39,407 nt of DNA from Limisphaera sp. (lineage in GTDB: Bacteria; Verrucomicrobiota; Verrucomicrobiia; Limisphaerales; Limisphaeraceae), in contig JAOADM010000009.1 in NCBI GenBank assembly GCA_026417315.1, positions 1 through 39,407 of the forward strand. The letters are read 5' to 3'. Of this stretch, positions 25,891 through 34,429 are shown piece by piece. A program made the position numbers and the translations under genes. The notes below the pieces were generated by a model. The model saw only the letters and a list, made by a program, of their open reading frames with translations, made no database searches and was not told the origin of the DNA. How positions within the stretch are numbered: position 1 is the first letter of the stretch; every line of letters starts with the position of its first letter.

Positions 25891-26515
25891 GCGCGGATCG
25901 GATCGCCCCCGGTAACGAAACGTGTTCTGCCATAACCGTCGTCTCGTCCGCTTGGAGGCGCATTTCACCGAGCCCTCGAGCCCGACCCCGAGGTTCGGCC
26001 CCAGGTCGCTGAACGACGCCCCGGCCCAACGCAGGATCTCGTCAGGTGCCGACCCACCGGCGCTCGGTCCACGGGCCTCCATGCCGCCAGCACCCACCTT
26101 TGAGGTCGCTCCGCGCAGATGCAGCTCCGGAACCGGCAAACGCAGCCCGCAACCCCTCAACTCTTGGGAGAGCCCTCTGGCTTCCCGGGTCGGCCCCCGT
26201 CCGTATGGTCCGGGATCGGGCGGCGCGTTCCCCGTGCGACCGCTGAATGCGCTACGCCCGCGGCAGCCCCGGCCTGCCAACTGCCCCAACCTCCCCCGGG
26301 CATTTGCGAGCTCATTTGTTGGGCTCCATCGGGCGGTCCTCCCCGACACCAACTTTGCCGGGCCTTCATGGAACCGAGCCCGCTGCCCACTTCGGCAACC
26401 CAGGGCGCTGCATCGCCAGACTGGACTTTCCGCCGACGCCGCACAGATTCTGTTCACGAACGATCAGCTTTCGGCGTGCAGGTGCGTCGGACTGGTCGGC
26501 CACGGGGCCAGTGCG

Positions 26516-28330
26516 ATGGCTGGAGTGTTCTCGCAAACGACGCTGGAACAAATCCGTGCCGCCAATGACATCGTCGAAGTCATCGGCGCATACCTCCCGT
26601 TGAAGCGGCGCGGCGCCAACTTCGTGGCGCTCTGCCCCTTTCACAAGGAAAAAACCCCCAGCTTTCACGTCCATCCCCAGCGACAAATCTTCCACTGCTT
26701 CGGCTGTCACAAGGGCGGCGATGTTTTCACCTTCGTTCAGGAGATCGAACACCTGACCTTTCCCGAGGCCGTGCGGAGACTCGCCGAGCGCGCGGGCATT
26801 CCGCTGGCCTGGGACCAAGACGACGCCGCCCGCGCCACGCGCCAGCTCAAGGAACGGCTGTACGATCTCCTGGAACAAATCACGCGCCGCTGGCAAAACG
26901 TCCTGGCCAACGAAGCCGCGGGCCAGCCGGCGCGCGAGTATCTCGCCCGGCGCGGTGTGCCGGAGGAAATGATCCGATTGTTCCGGCTGGGCGCCGCCCC
27001 CATGGCCTGGGACGACACCGTGAACTGGGCCCGGAGCAAGGGGTTCGACCTGGAACTGGTCGAGCAAGCCGGCTTGATTGTTCGCCGCGAAGACGGAAGC
27101 GGCTATTACGACCGGTTCCGGGGCCGGCTGATCTTCCCCATCTGCGACGAACAGGGCCGTGTGGTGGCCTTCAGCGGAAGAGTTCTCGAAGCCGAGGCCC
27201 CAACCGCCAAATACATCAATTCCCCGGACACTCCGCTCTTCAACAAGGGCCGGATCTTCTACGGGCTGGACAAGACCAAACGCGCCATCCTCGACGCCGG
27301 CTTCGCCGTGATTTGCGAAGGTCAACTGGATCTGATCGCCTGCTATCAAGCCGGCGTGCAAAACGTGGTCGCCCCCCTCGGCACGGCCTTCACCTCGAAC
27401 CATGCACGACTGCTCCGCCGCTACGTTCAGGAGGCGGTGCTCTGTTTCGACTCGGACGAGGCAGGTCAAAAAGCCATGGTGCGGGCCCTCGACCCCCTCC
27501 TGGAGGCGGGCATGGTCGTGCGCGTGGCCGTCGTGCCGGCCCCGGACGACCCGGACAGCTACATCCGCACCCATGGCTCCGAAGCCTTCCGTGCCCTGGT
27601 CGCCGCGGCCCAAGACTTCTTTGAATACCACTTGAAACAGCTCTGTCGCCGATATGATCTCAACACCGACCGCGGCCGCCTGGCCATTGTGGAGGGCATG
27701 GCCGAAGCCGTCCTCAAAACCGACAATGCCCTGCTCATCGAGACGCACGCGCGCAAAACGGCCCATGTCCTGGGCGTAAGCCCCGATGCCGTCCTGAGCG
27801 AGTTTCGCCGTCACGGCCGAAATCGCGTCGAACCCGCAACCCCGGAGACGATCCAAACGCACGCAGGGCCTCCGGCCCCCGCTGCACCCCCTCCGCTGGA
27901 GGAATGGCTGCTCCGGCTCCTGCTCACGAACGAGGCCGCCGTGGAGTGGGTCGCAGAGCATCTGTCTCCGGACTGGCTCCAGCACGAAGGCGTGCGCAGG
28001 GCCGTTCAAATGCGCCTCCAACTCCACCGCGAACGACGCTGGACGGGAGTGGCGGACCTCCTTCAGACCCTGCCCGAACCCCCCTTGCAATCGCTCGTGA
28101 GCGCGTGTGCCGTGGACGATCGCCCCCTGCCACAACCGGCGCGGCAACTGCGGGATGTCACCCTGCGGCTGCGCAACGCCCATCTGGATCGACAGATCCG
28201 GGACCGCACCCGACGACTCGCGCAACCCGGCATCCCGGAATCGGAACGGCTCGCTTGTCTCCAAGAAATCCAACAACTGCGTGCCCAGAAGCTGACCGAC
28301 CTGCCGCTACCCGCAAACCTGATCGAGTAA
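26516..28330 (+). CDS. dnaG: DNA primase DnaG
   Basis: 604 residues. The protein makes RNA primers at the replication fork together with DnaB helicase. The zinc-binding domain has C40-x2-H43-x17-C61-x2-C64 (LCPFHKEKTPSFH, FHCFGCHKGGD). The catalytic core follows with FSGRVLE and the sugar of motifs around YINSPDTPLFNKGRIFYGLD. The TOPRIM part starts at VICEGQLDLIACYQAGVQN and continues to CFDSDEAGQKA and DDPDSYIRTHG, with the metal-binding acidic residues in place. The C-terminal 150 residues are helical and fit the DnaB-interacting domain. ATG 26516 is chosen because the conserved IRAANDIVEVI begins right after it; the open frame runs back to 25922 but has no family similarity. Ribosome site is poor. 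It ends 31 bases from the convergent methyltransferase gene. Confidence 0.95.
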   Translation: MAGVFSQTTLEQIRAANDIVEVIGAYLPLKRRGANFVALCPFHKEKTPSFHVHPQRQIFHCFGCHKGGDVFTFVQEIEHLTFPEAVRRLAERAGIPLAWDQDDAARATRQLKERLYDLLEQITRRWQNVLANEAAGQPAREYLARRGVPEEMIRLFRLGAAPMAWDDTVNWARSKGFDLELVEQAGLIVRREDGSGYYDRFRGRLIFPICDEQGRVVAFSGRVLEAEAPTAKYINSPDTPLFNKGRIFYGLDKTKRAILDAGFAVICEGQLDLIACYQAGVQNVVAPLGTAFTSNHARLLRRYVQEAVLCFDSDEAGQKAMVRALDPLLEAGMVVRVAVVPAPDDPDSYIRTHGSEAFRALVAAAQDFFEYHLKQLCRRYDLNTDRGRLAIVEGMAEAVLKTDNALLIETHARKTAHVLGVSPDAVLSEFRRHGRNRVEPATPETIQTHAGPPAPAAPPPLEEWLLRLLLTNEAAVEWVAEHLSPDWLQHEGVRRAVQMRLQLHRERRWTGVADLLQTLPEPPLQSLVSACAVDDRPLPQPARQLRDVTLRLRNAHLDRQIRDRTRRLAQPGIPESERLACLQEIQQLRAQKLTDLPLPANLIE

Positions 28331-28361
28331 CGAGGGGCACGCCGCTGACGATTCGCTCCAT

Positions 28362-29252
28362 CTATCGGGAAGCGCCCTCAGGTCCGGCCGCGAATTGCGG
28401 GTGTCGCCGCAAGGCTTCCCAGGTCGCCGGTCGCAGCGGCCCCGGCGGCTCCCCCGGCTCCCAAGCGGGCTCGGCCGTCGCGGACCGACGTACCCGGGCC
28501 AGCCAATCGACATCCAGCGGACGGTCCAACCATTCCAAGCGGTTCGAGGCCACCGTGGTCTCCTCCTTCATCCCCACGGCACAGCCGCGGCCCACGAAGA
28601 AGCCCGCCAACAGCAGGGCCACACGGACGCGGTTGCTCCGCGAGTACGTCGCCAGCAGGCAGGGCCGCGTCGGGTCCAGCCGTCGAAACACCTGCCGAAA
28701 CAGCCTCGCCGTCCAAAGCTCCGGGTTTCGCTGCGGCGAAAAAGGATCGTATGCGATGCCATCCGGCGCCGGCAACGCAAGGTCCGGCTCGGCCATCCGA
28801 ACGGCAAAGTCGCCGGAAACGAATTCCCATTGGACTTTTGCCTCCCCGATCGTCCCGCTCCATCCCCGGCCCTCCACAAACACGTCCAACACCCCCTGCC
28901 AACCCGCCAGATAAGCCAGGCGCCCGGCATGCCTCCGGGCAAACCGCAACGGCTCCAACGACAGGTCAAAACTCAACAATCGCACCCGCACCGGCCAGGC
29001 TGATGCCGCCTGCAGCATCGTCAGCGCGTTGGCTCCCGCCCCCAGCCCCACATCCCAAAGGACCACTTCCCTGCCCTGCTGGGCCGCAAACCGCTGCGCG
29101 AGTCGCAACTGCTCCACGTACAATCGAGCGGCCTCCACGGCGGGACCACAGCCCGGATGCATGATCTCGCCAAACGCCTCGTCCCGCACGGCCCAGGCAC
29201 CGGACGCCAAACGGACCAACTCGAATGAAGGTTGCCCTTCTTGGGGATTCAT
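28362..29252 (-). CDS. MnmD/MnmC-like tRNA methyltransferase (DUF752 family)
   Basis: 296 residues from ATG 29252. The fold is a Rossmann methyltransferase: LWDVGLGAGANALTML is the SAM-binding motif, SFDLSLEPLRFA the acidic loop, and YDPFSPQRNPELWTARLFRQVFRR the DUF752 signature (DxFxPxxNPxxW). An upstream SGAWAVRDEAFGEIMHP also matches MnmC N-terminal domains. These enzymes methylate nm5s2U34 of tRNA to mnm5s2U. The FAD-dependent C-terminal domain of bifunctional MnmC is absent, so it is the stand-alone MnmD type. It lies 73 bases downstream of tRNA-Ala on the same strand. An in-frame upstream codon (TTG in PVLCQM) is another possible start, and the open frame reaches 29303. Confidence 0.85.
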   Translation of the reverse strand: MNPQEGQPSFELVRLASGAWAVRDEAFGEIMHPGCGPAVEAARLYVEQLRLAQRFAAQQGREVVLWDVGLGAGANALTMLQAASAWPVRVRLLSFDLSLEPLRFARRHAGRLAYLAGWQGVLDVFVEGRGWSGTIGEAKVQWEFVSGDFAVRMAEPDLALPAPDGIAYDPFSPQRNPELWTARLFRQVFRRLDPTRPCLLATYSRSNRVRVALLLAGFFVGRGCAVGMKEETTVASNRLEWLDRPLDVDWLARVRRSATAEPAWEPGEPPGPLRPATWEALRRHPQFAAGPEGASR

Positions 29253-29311
29253 CTGACACAAGACCGGCCGGGGCAGTTCCTTGCGTGTCCGCCTCCGTTC
29301 CAAGAAGCCTC

Positions 29312-29320
29312 AAAAAAAAA
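29312..29320 (-). terminator. T9 run downstream of tRNA-Ala
   Basis: Nine consecutive T on the minus strand begin five bases after the CCA end of tRNA-Ala (ATCTC lies between). The tRNA itself may act as the preceding structure. This is the longest such run I noticed in the window and probably ends or trims the tRNA transcript, separating it from the methyltransferase gene downstream. Confidence 0.5.
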
Positions 29321-29325
29321 GAGAT

Positions 29326-29401
29326 TGGTGGAGCCGAGGGGATTCGAACCCCTGACCTTCTCATTGCGAACGAGACGCTCTACCAACTGAGCTACGACCC
29401 C
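29326..29401 (-). tRNA. tRNA-Ala(CGC)
   Basis: 76 bases including an encoded CCA. The cloverleaf is complete: acceptor GGGGTCG with CGGCTCC, D arm GCTC-AGTTGGTA-GAGC, anticodon stem TCTCG/TGAGA with loop TTCGCAA, and T arm AGGGG-TTCGAAT-CCCCT. The anticodon CGC reads GCG. A G3:U70 wobble pair, the alanine identity element, is present (third base G against T of the 3' strand). The T9 run follows within six bases. CGC is a G/C-ending-codon reader, which fits the high GC of the genome. Confidence 0.95.
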
Positions 29402-30041
29402 ACCTTCGACCGCCGCGCTGCAGCGGCTCCGGCCACTACGGACCCTTCGAGAAGTCCGTACCGGCGCTCATCAATATGCTCCAGCCGCAGCCCTGCGCAA
29501 GTGCTTTCAAATCCTACCGCCGGACAGTCGCCAGAGCCACCCGGCTCCCCGCCCTTTTCAGGGACCGGCCGACCCGGGCCCCGGGCTGCATCTCGGGGTG
29601 GCGGCCTCCGCGGTCTTGCAGCTTCGTCCCGCCCGCAACGTACTTCCGAGTGCCCCGTCGGTGGCCGGCGCGAGGGCAGGCCGGCCTGGTATAGCACATG
29701 CAAGGCTCACGTGCCGACGGTTCTCCCGTAGTTCATCCCCCCGGGGCTGCCTGTCGGGACTCGAACAGCCCGAGCGCGCCAAGAGCTCCTCCCGTGCCCG
29801 GGCCCCGGAAAATGCAGCGACCTCATGGGGCCGACCCCATGTTGACCGGCCCGCGTTCCGCCAGGACAGCTGCAATGAGAAGCAATCCATCGTAACGGAT
29901 GTCCAAACCAGTTTTGCTTCTGCTTGCCCGCAACCGCAGCGCTCTCCAACATGGAGGCGTCTGCGGTCCGGGCACACCGACCCCTCGGAAAGGCGGCCGC
30001 CCCCCGGGACACCGCAAGGATCAACAAACAGGCAACCGACG
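29402..30041. other. 640-base spacer upstream of cydB without a gene
   Basis: No credible coding frame on either strand. It contains an inverted repeat TACGGAC...GTCCGTA (29437-29443 with 29454-29460) whose loop CCTTCGAGAA can pair further, near the tRNA-Ala 5' side. TGGTATAGC at 29688-29696 resembles an extended -10 on the plus strand but has no good -35. No trace of a cydA gene, which is usually found just before cydB, was seen here. Confidence 0.5.
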
Positions 30042-31073
30042 ATGAGCTGGGAGTCGCTGCACCTGCCGACCGTGTGGTACATCCTGATCGGCGTGCTTTT
30101 CACAGGGTACGCGATGCTGGATGGATTCGACCTCGGCATCGGCGGCCTTCATCTGTTCGCCCGCAAGGATGAGGAGCGTCGCCTCCTGCCCCACGCCATC
30201 GGGCCGGTATGGGACGGCAATGAAGTGTGGCTGGTCACGGGCGGCGGGGCCCTGTTTGCCGCCTTCCCGCACGTCTATGCCACGGTGTTCTCGGGGTTCT
30301 ATCTTCCGTTTATTCTGCTGCTGGTCGCCCTCATCTTCCGCGCGGTGGCGATCGAGTTTCGCAGCAAACAGCCCATGCCGTGGTGGCGGCAGATGTGGGA
30401 TGTGGGGTTCGCCGCGGGCAGCGTTGGGTCGGCTTTTTTGCTCGGCGTGGTGATGGGCAACATCGCCTGGGGCATTCCCCTCAATGAAAACTGCGAATAC
30501 ATCGGCGGCTTTTGGAACCTGTTTCATCCCTACGCATTGTTGCTGGGCGTCACCACGGTGGCGTTGTTCATGATGCACGGGTGCATCTATGCCCTGTTGA
30601 AGATCGACGGGCCGTTCCATGAGACACTGCGCGTCTGGGTCACCCGCTGCATCATCTTCTTCATCATCTGCTACGGCATTACCACCATGGCCACCTTGAT
30701 TTATGTGCCGCACATGGCGGCTCGCGTCCGGGCCCATCCCTGGCTCTTTGGCCTGGCACTGGTCAACATGCTGGCCATCGCCAACATCCCGCGCGAGATT
30801 CACCACGGGCGCGACGGACGGGCCTTCCTGTCCTCGTGCGTGGCCATGGTGGCCCTGATGAGCTTGTTCGGGCTGGAAATGTATCCGCACTTGATCTACA
30901 GCCAGCCGGAACCGGCCCACAGTTTGACCATTTACAACGCCGCTTCGTCCCCGAAGACGTTGACGATCATGCTGATCATTGCCGCCATCGGGATGCCCAT
31001 CGTGCTGGCCTACACGGTCAGTATTTACTGGATCTTCCGCGGCAAGGTCCGGCTGGACCGCATGAGTTATTGA
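30042..31073 (+). CDS. cydB: Cytochrome bd-type quinol oxidase subunit II (CydB)
   Basis: 343 residues, near the usual family length. It is the second subunit of the bd-type ubiquinol/menaquinol oxidase, a membrane complex that reduces oxygen with high affinity. Typical CydB blocks are VLFTGYAMLDGFDLGIGGLH near the first helix, GPVWDGNEVWLVTGGGALFAAFPHVYA, LPFILLLVALIFRAVAIEFR, and the later helices GVTTVALFMMHGCIYALLK and WVTRCIIFFIICYGITTMA. Eight to nine membrane helices are expected. Heme ligands belong to CydA, which is not next to it. ATG 30042 starts the first helix (MSWESLHLPTVWYIL). The ribosome site is weak (AGG about ten bases upstream). A long open frame back to 29598 is not protein-like. 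Confidence 0.93.
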   Translation: MSWESLHLPTVWYILIGVLFTGYAMLDGFDLGIGGLHLFARKDEERRLLPHAIGPVWDGNEVWLVTGGGALFAAFPHVYATVFSGFYLPFILLLVALIFRAVAIEFRSKQPMPWWRQMWDVGFAAGSVGSAFLLGVVMGNIAWGIPLNENCEYIGGFWNLFHPYALLLGVTTVALFMMHGCIYALLKIDGPFHETLRVWVTRCIIFFIICYGITTMATLIYVPHMAARVRAHPWLFGLALVNMLAIANIPREIHHGRDGRAFLSSCVAMVALMSLFGLEMYPHLIYSQPEPAHSLTIYNAASSPKTLTIMLIIAAIGMPIVLAYTVSIYWIFRGKVRLDRMSY

Positions 31074-31461
31074 AGCTCCGCAAAGCCGGATCTTTTCGCC
31101 TCCGACAGAGGCCCGGCGCTCTACTCAGAACCCCCTGTGGGCCGCCCACCTGCCCGGGCGCCCGGTGAGTGCCGGGACCGGTGTGGTGGATCCCCTCCGC
31201 ATGCGGGGCGCGACCCTGGTGCAAAAACGTCGGGTGCGTCGGCAGCGGAGGCCCCAACCGCGCCCGGGTGCGACGTCCGTGGGCATCCTTCCGTTCCGCG
31301 CAGCCGGAACTCATGATTCAGCCCGCCGCACCCGGACCCCGGGCCTCCGGGCGTACATCGCCGGGGTCTCCGGCCCGGAAGTGTCCGGTCGGCAACGAAC
31401 TGTCCCCCGGGCCTTCGGGCTTGTGGGAATCCCAAGATCGGGTCAGAGTAGAACGGGGTGC
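31074..31461. other. Spacer between cydB and tRNA-Ile2
   Basis: 388 bases without a credible gene. It contains the palindrome CCGGGCGCCCGG at 31154-31165, the same 12-mer as at 17442-17453. No terminator with a T-run was seen after cydB. The tRNA promoter should lie near the right end but is not obvious. Confidence 0.4.
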
Positions 31462-31537
31462 GGGCCCATAGCTCAGGGGTCAGAGCAGGCGACTCATAAT
31501 CGCTTGGTCGCAGGTTCGAATCCTGCTGGGCCCACCA
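31462..31537 (+). tRNA. tRNA-Ile2 (CAT anticodon, lysidine type)
   Basis: 76 bases with encoded CCA: acceptor GGGCCCA/TGGGCCC, D arm GCTC-AGGGGTCA-GAGC, anticodon loop CTCATAA with stem GGCGA/TCGCT, variable TGGTC, and T arm GCAGG-TTCGAAT-CCTGC. The CAT anticodon could mean Met. However, the D-stem to variable-loop portion closely matches the E. coli minor isoleucine tRNA (ileX) as I recall it, including GGCGACTCATAATCGC. That gene is modified by TilS to lysidine34 to read AUA. It is therefore assigned to Ile and not to elongator or initiator Met. Confidence 0.85.
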
Positions 31538-31544
31538 GCTTCTC

Positions 31545-32204
31545 TCAGCGGTCCGCGGAGTCCTCCAACCCCAACCACCGGGCCAGGCTTTCGTAATCCT
31601 GAACGACGTAATCTGCGTCGCGGAGTTCCTCGGGGGGATGCGTGTTGGCGATGGCGACCACGCGCATGCCCGCGGCGCGGCCCGCGGCGATTCCCGGCAG
31701 AGAGTCCTCGATGACGCAGCACTGTTGCGGCTCCACCTTCAGCCGGTTCGCCACGTGCAGGAAAATATCAGGGGCGGGCTTGCCCCGCGGCACCTCCATT
31801 CCACTGACCGTGACGGCAAAGCAATCCCGCAAGCCGCTCAGATCCAAGACGGCCTCGATCACCGGCCGCTCCGAGCCCGACGCCAGTCCCAGAAGGGTCC
31901 GGCCCTGCAAGCGGCGAACCAAGTTCACCGCGCCGCCAAACAACGGTCGCCGAGAAGCCAGCAGGGCCAGCAAATGCCGGCGCTTCATCGCGAGCAATTC
32001 TTCCAGAGACACCGACAGCCGGTGCCGCCGGAGAAAGTCCGCCCACAATTCGCCGTCCGATCGCCCCACGTAGTCGCGGAAACGGATTCCGCCCCCATCC
32101 GGGTAACCCAGCGCTGCCAAAGTCTCGCGAGTGGCGCGTTCGTGCAGCGGTTCGCTGTCCACAATCACGCCGTCCATGTCGAAAATGACCGCCGCAGGCA
32201 CCAT
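31545..32204 (-). CDS. HAD-superfamily phosphatase/phosphoglucomutase-like protein
   Basis: 219 residues. All four HAD motifs are seen: D9-M-D11-G (nucleophile and acid/base) in VIFDMDGVIVDSEP, GLASGSERP (motif II Ser), RGKPAPDIF (motif III Lys) and VIEDSLPGI (motif IV acidic pair). A helical cap lies between motifs I and II. The DMDGVIVDSEP start and EDS...GI end are typical of the beta-phosphoglucomutase/phosphoglycolate phosphatase subgroup. Substrate is uncertain and could be a sugar phosphate. The ATG at 32204 follows the EVE gene's stop by six bases, with TAGGGG close upstream, so the two are cotranscribed. It ends seven bases from tRNA-Ile2 on the opposite strand. Confidence 0.88.
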   Translation of the reverse strand: MVPAAVIFDMDGVIVDSEPLHERATRETLAALGYPDGGGIRFRDYVGRSDGELWADFLRRHRLSVSLEELLAMKRRHLLALLASRRPLFGGAVNLVRRLQGRTLLGLASGSERPVIEAVLDLSGLRDCFAVTVSGMEVPRGKPAPDIFLHVANRLKVEPQQCCVIEDSLPGIAAGRAAGMRVVAIANTHPPEELRDADYVVQDYESLARWLGLEDSADR

Positions 32205-32210
32205 GAACCC

Positions 32211-32624
32211 CTACACTTGCGTCTGCGCCAGGGCCAGCAGGCGCTTCCATTGCGCCGCCGTCACCGGCAGGACGGACAGCCGCGATTGCCGCACCAACGC
32301 CATGTTACGCAGCTCGGGATCGCTCTTGATCTCCGCCAGGGTCACCGGTCGGGCGAGTGGCTTGACCGGCTCGAGATCCACGGCCACCCAGTCCCCCTCG
32401 CGTGCCGTGGGATCGGGATAGGCTTCCCGCCGCACCCGGGCCAGCCCCACCACGGCTCGCTCGGATCCGCTGTGGTAGAAGGCCACCCAATCTCCCTTTC
32501 GCATCGCCCGTAGATGATTCCGGGCTTGATAATTCCGCACGCCGGTCCAGGCGGTGCCACCCTCGGCAACAAAGTCAGCCCATGAATACTCGCCGGGCTC
32601 CTGCTTGACCAACCAGTATTGCAC
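32211..32624 (-). CDS. EVE-domain protein
   Basis: About 137 residues forming one EVE domain (PUA-like fold), which binds modified bases in DNA or RNA. The family pattern is clear: QYWLVKQEPGEYSWADF, TAWTGVRNYQARNHLRAMRKGDWVAFYHSG, GLARVRREAYPDPTA, WVAVDLEPVKPLARPVTLAEIK and LSVLPVTAAQWKRLL. The start is placed at GTG 32624, giving MQYWLVK as in homologues. A TTG at 32642 would add six residues. No ribosome site is obvious for either. A hairpin (GGCGCT-GAC-AGCGCC on the minus strand, 32651-32665) lies in its leader. The HAD gene follows after a 6-base gap; no functional link between the two is known to me. Confidence 0.85.
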   Translation of the reverse strand: MQYWLVKQEPGEYSWADFVAEGGTAWTGVRNYQARNHLRAMRKGDWVAFYHSGSERAVVGLARVRREAYPDPTAREGDWVAVDLEPVKPLARPVTLAEIKSDPELRNMALVRQSRLSVLPVTAAQWKRLLALAQTQV

Positions 32625-33403
32625 GGGCGCGAGCTTGCCCAAAACGCCGGGCGCTGTCAGCGCCGAAACGCCTCAGGGACGCATCGCCCGGAATCGAATC
32701 CCCGGCCGGAGAGGGCCGCCTCCTGGGGCACCGTGGCGTTCGGACCGGCAGCACGGCATTGCCCCGGGGCCGGCTCCGGAACCGGCCAGGCAGGCGTCCC
32801 GCCGCCCTGTGCGTGACGTGGTACCCGAACGGTCTCACGCCCTTTCCACCTCCGCCCCTTGGTCACCCCCTTGGGTTGTCTCCTCCTGCGCCTCCGCACG
32901 AGCCGGCAAAGCCGCAGCTGTTCGCCACCCGGTGAGGGCGCCGTCTGCCGTCGTGGCACGTGGACCTGTTTGCCGAGCCCGCCAAAGTGCACGTTGTTCA
33001 CGGCGCTCCTGGACCAATCGTTGAAAAGGTCGTTGGCACAGATCTGGTCTCGCCCGCAGCCAGGAGGCAGTCCTGCGCCGCTCGGCGGCTTTCTTTAGCG
33101 GAGAGAACCCTGGCCCTGCCCGCCTCCCGTCAGGTCGGAAACATGGGCGTGCCCAATGGGGCAACCGTGCGACATCTCTGCCGACCCGACGGGCGGGGAA
33201 CTCGGGTTCGGGATCCATCCTGCACCTTTGGGCCCAATCTTTCACGGCAGCGACGGTGCCTCCGGCAGGGTCCCACACCGTTGGCGCCCCTGAATCCCGT
33301 CCCTTCCAACGAAGACGGCCACGAGAAGCCATGCAGCCACTCGTGGCCGTGACCCAGTTGGGAGCGAGAACGGGTCAGGATCCAAGGGAGCCAGGATGCC
33401 GTC
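32625..33403. other. 780-base spacer without a credible gene
   Basis: Frames crossing here, such as one on the minus strand at 32835-33332, give Arg/Ala/Gly-rich products with no recognisable motif or hydrophobic core. A small GC hairpin (32651-32665) sits just before the EVE gene. I looked for SRP, tmRNA and RNase P RNA signatures and found none. Confidence 0.45.
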
Positions 33404-34429
33404 TCAACCCGCTCGTCGCCGCCACAACAAGAGGGTTAAACCACCCAACAAAGCCAGCGCCGCGGAGGAGGGTTCCGGAACCACGTCGATCCACTCGGTG
33501 CCAATCCGGATCTCGTCCACCTGAACCGAGCTGTAACCCACGGTCGTGTTGAAGTTCCCACCGAACAAACGGATCACATTGAAGATGTAATCCCGGTCAT
33601 TGCTGGCCGACAGCTCGATGGGCGTCAGAGTGACGTCGGCCGAGTTGATGTCCGGCTCCTGCAACAGGTTGTTCGGATTGATCCACAGGTAAATCCGGTC
33701 GGCCTCCGCTGCGTTCGTGTGTGGACCGATCCCCGGGTTGTGATCGATGCGGATCAACAGGAAGTCGGGAGGCTCGTTGGTGAAGTGGACCGTGGAAGTC
33801 TTTTGCTGGGCCGCGGAGCCGCGGTTCAGAATCGCCCATGTGTCCACGTTCTGGTTGGGATTGATCCCTGAGGTATTCTCGGAGCCCCGGCCGACGCCCA
33901 CCATCTCGTTGCCCTGCACGGTACTCCCGGGGGTTGCGTTATAGAAGAACTGCAGCGCCCCCACGCCACGCCCGAAGTACGCAACGTTTCCGCCGGCATT
34001 CGTGTACGCCCAGGGCTGCCCGGTGCGAATGGCAATCAGGCTCGCCCACGTGGTCGTCGGGGTGGAATCCAGTCCGCGTGCGAACGCAAGCCGGCGCCAC
34101 GGATTCGAGGTGGCCGCCGCCCCACCCGGGAAGTTGTCCCCGTCTGCGGTGCCGTGGCCGGTAACCCACGCCCGGTGCCCCGACACCGGCACGCTAAAGC
34201 CGAAGGCGTCTGTGTATGTAAAACTCCCCGCCACCACGATGGCGTTGGAGGCCATGTTGTTGTTGGCCGCCAGCCACGGAGTTTCGAACCCGAACCCGCC
34301 GGTTCCTCCTACAAAGGTCCAGCCCGGTGTATAATCGAACCCTTCATAGGCCAAAAGGACAGCCCGTGCTGTGGGGGATGCTAAAAGAAGGGGAAGTCCT
34401 GCCAACAACCAAGTGAGCTGCTTTTTCAT
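33404..34429 (-). CDS. PEP-CTERM sorted exported protein
   Basis: 341 residues. A signal peptide (KKQLTWLLAGLPLLLASPTARA) starts the protein. The end (VPEPSSAALALLGGLTLLLWRRRAG) is a PEP-CTERM tripartite sorting signal: VPEP motif, hydrophobic helix, basic tail, recognised by an exosortase. The middle is a beta-rich domain of the laminin-G/concanavalin type (LLAYEGFDYTPG, PWRRLAFARG, DFLLIRIDHN, VDEIRIGTEW), common in such verrucomicrobial proteins, often with a VDEIRIGT strand near the end. Function is unknown; envelope or exopolysaccharide association is likely. ATG 34429 is the only reasonable start; no ribosome site is visible. It is divergent from the TPR gene. Confidence 0.88.
   Translation of the reverse strand: MKKQLTWLLAGLPLLLASPTARAVLLAYEGFDYTPGWTFVGGTGGFGFETPWLAANNNMASNAIVVAGSFTYTDAFGFSVPVSGHRAWVTGHGTADGDNFPGGAAATSNPWRRLAFARGLDSTPTTTWASLIAIRTGQPWAYTNAGGNVAYFGRGVGALQFFYNATPGSTVQGNEMVGVGRGSENTSGINPNQNVDTWAILNRGSAAQQKTSTVHFTNEPPDFLLIRIDHNPGIGPHTNAAEADRIYLWINPNNLLQEPDINSADVTLTPIELSASNDRDYIFNVIRLFGGNFNTTVGYSSVQVDEIRIGTEWIDVVPEPSSAALALLGGLTLLLWRRRAG

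Larger units (their letters stand above)
25169..26515. other. 1.35 kb spacer without a credible gene, containing structured elements
   Basis: Open frames cross this stretch on both strands, but their products are Arg/Pro/Gly-rich, low in hydrophobic pattern and unlike any family I know; I treat them as chance frames of GC-rich DNA. Two strong inverted repeats occur at 25756-25791 and 25855-25883 and are listed separately. The rest shows nothing I can name. The dnaG promoter should lie in the right part, but no clear -10/-35 pair was seen. Confidence 0.5.

Noticed and set aside
25265..26457. Two minus-strand open frames (25265-26029 and 25702-26457) in the spacer before dnaG
   Set aside because: Low-complexity Arg/Gly/Ser products, no family pattern, overlapping each other and hairpin sequences. 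Treated as non-coding.
26366..28276. Open frame of 636 codons on the minus strand
   Set aside because: Antisense to DNA primase; no recognisable protein.
32835..33332. Open frame of 165 codons on the minus strand in the spacer after the EVE gene
   Set aside because: Arg/Ala-rich with no motif, no ribosome site recognised and no hydrophobic core pattern.
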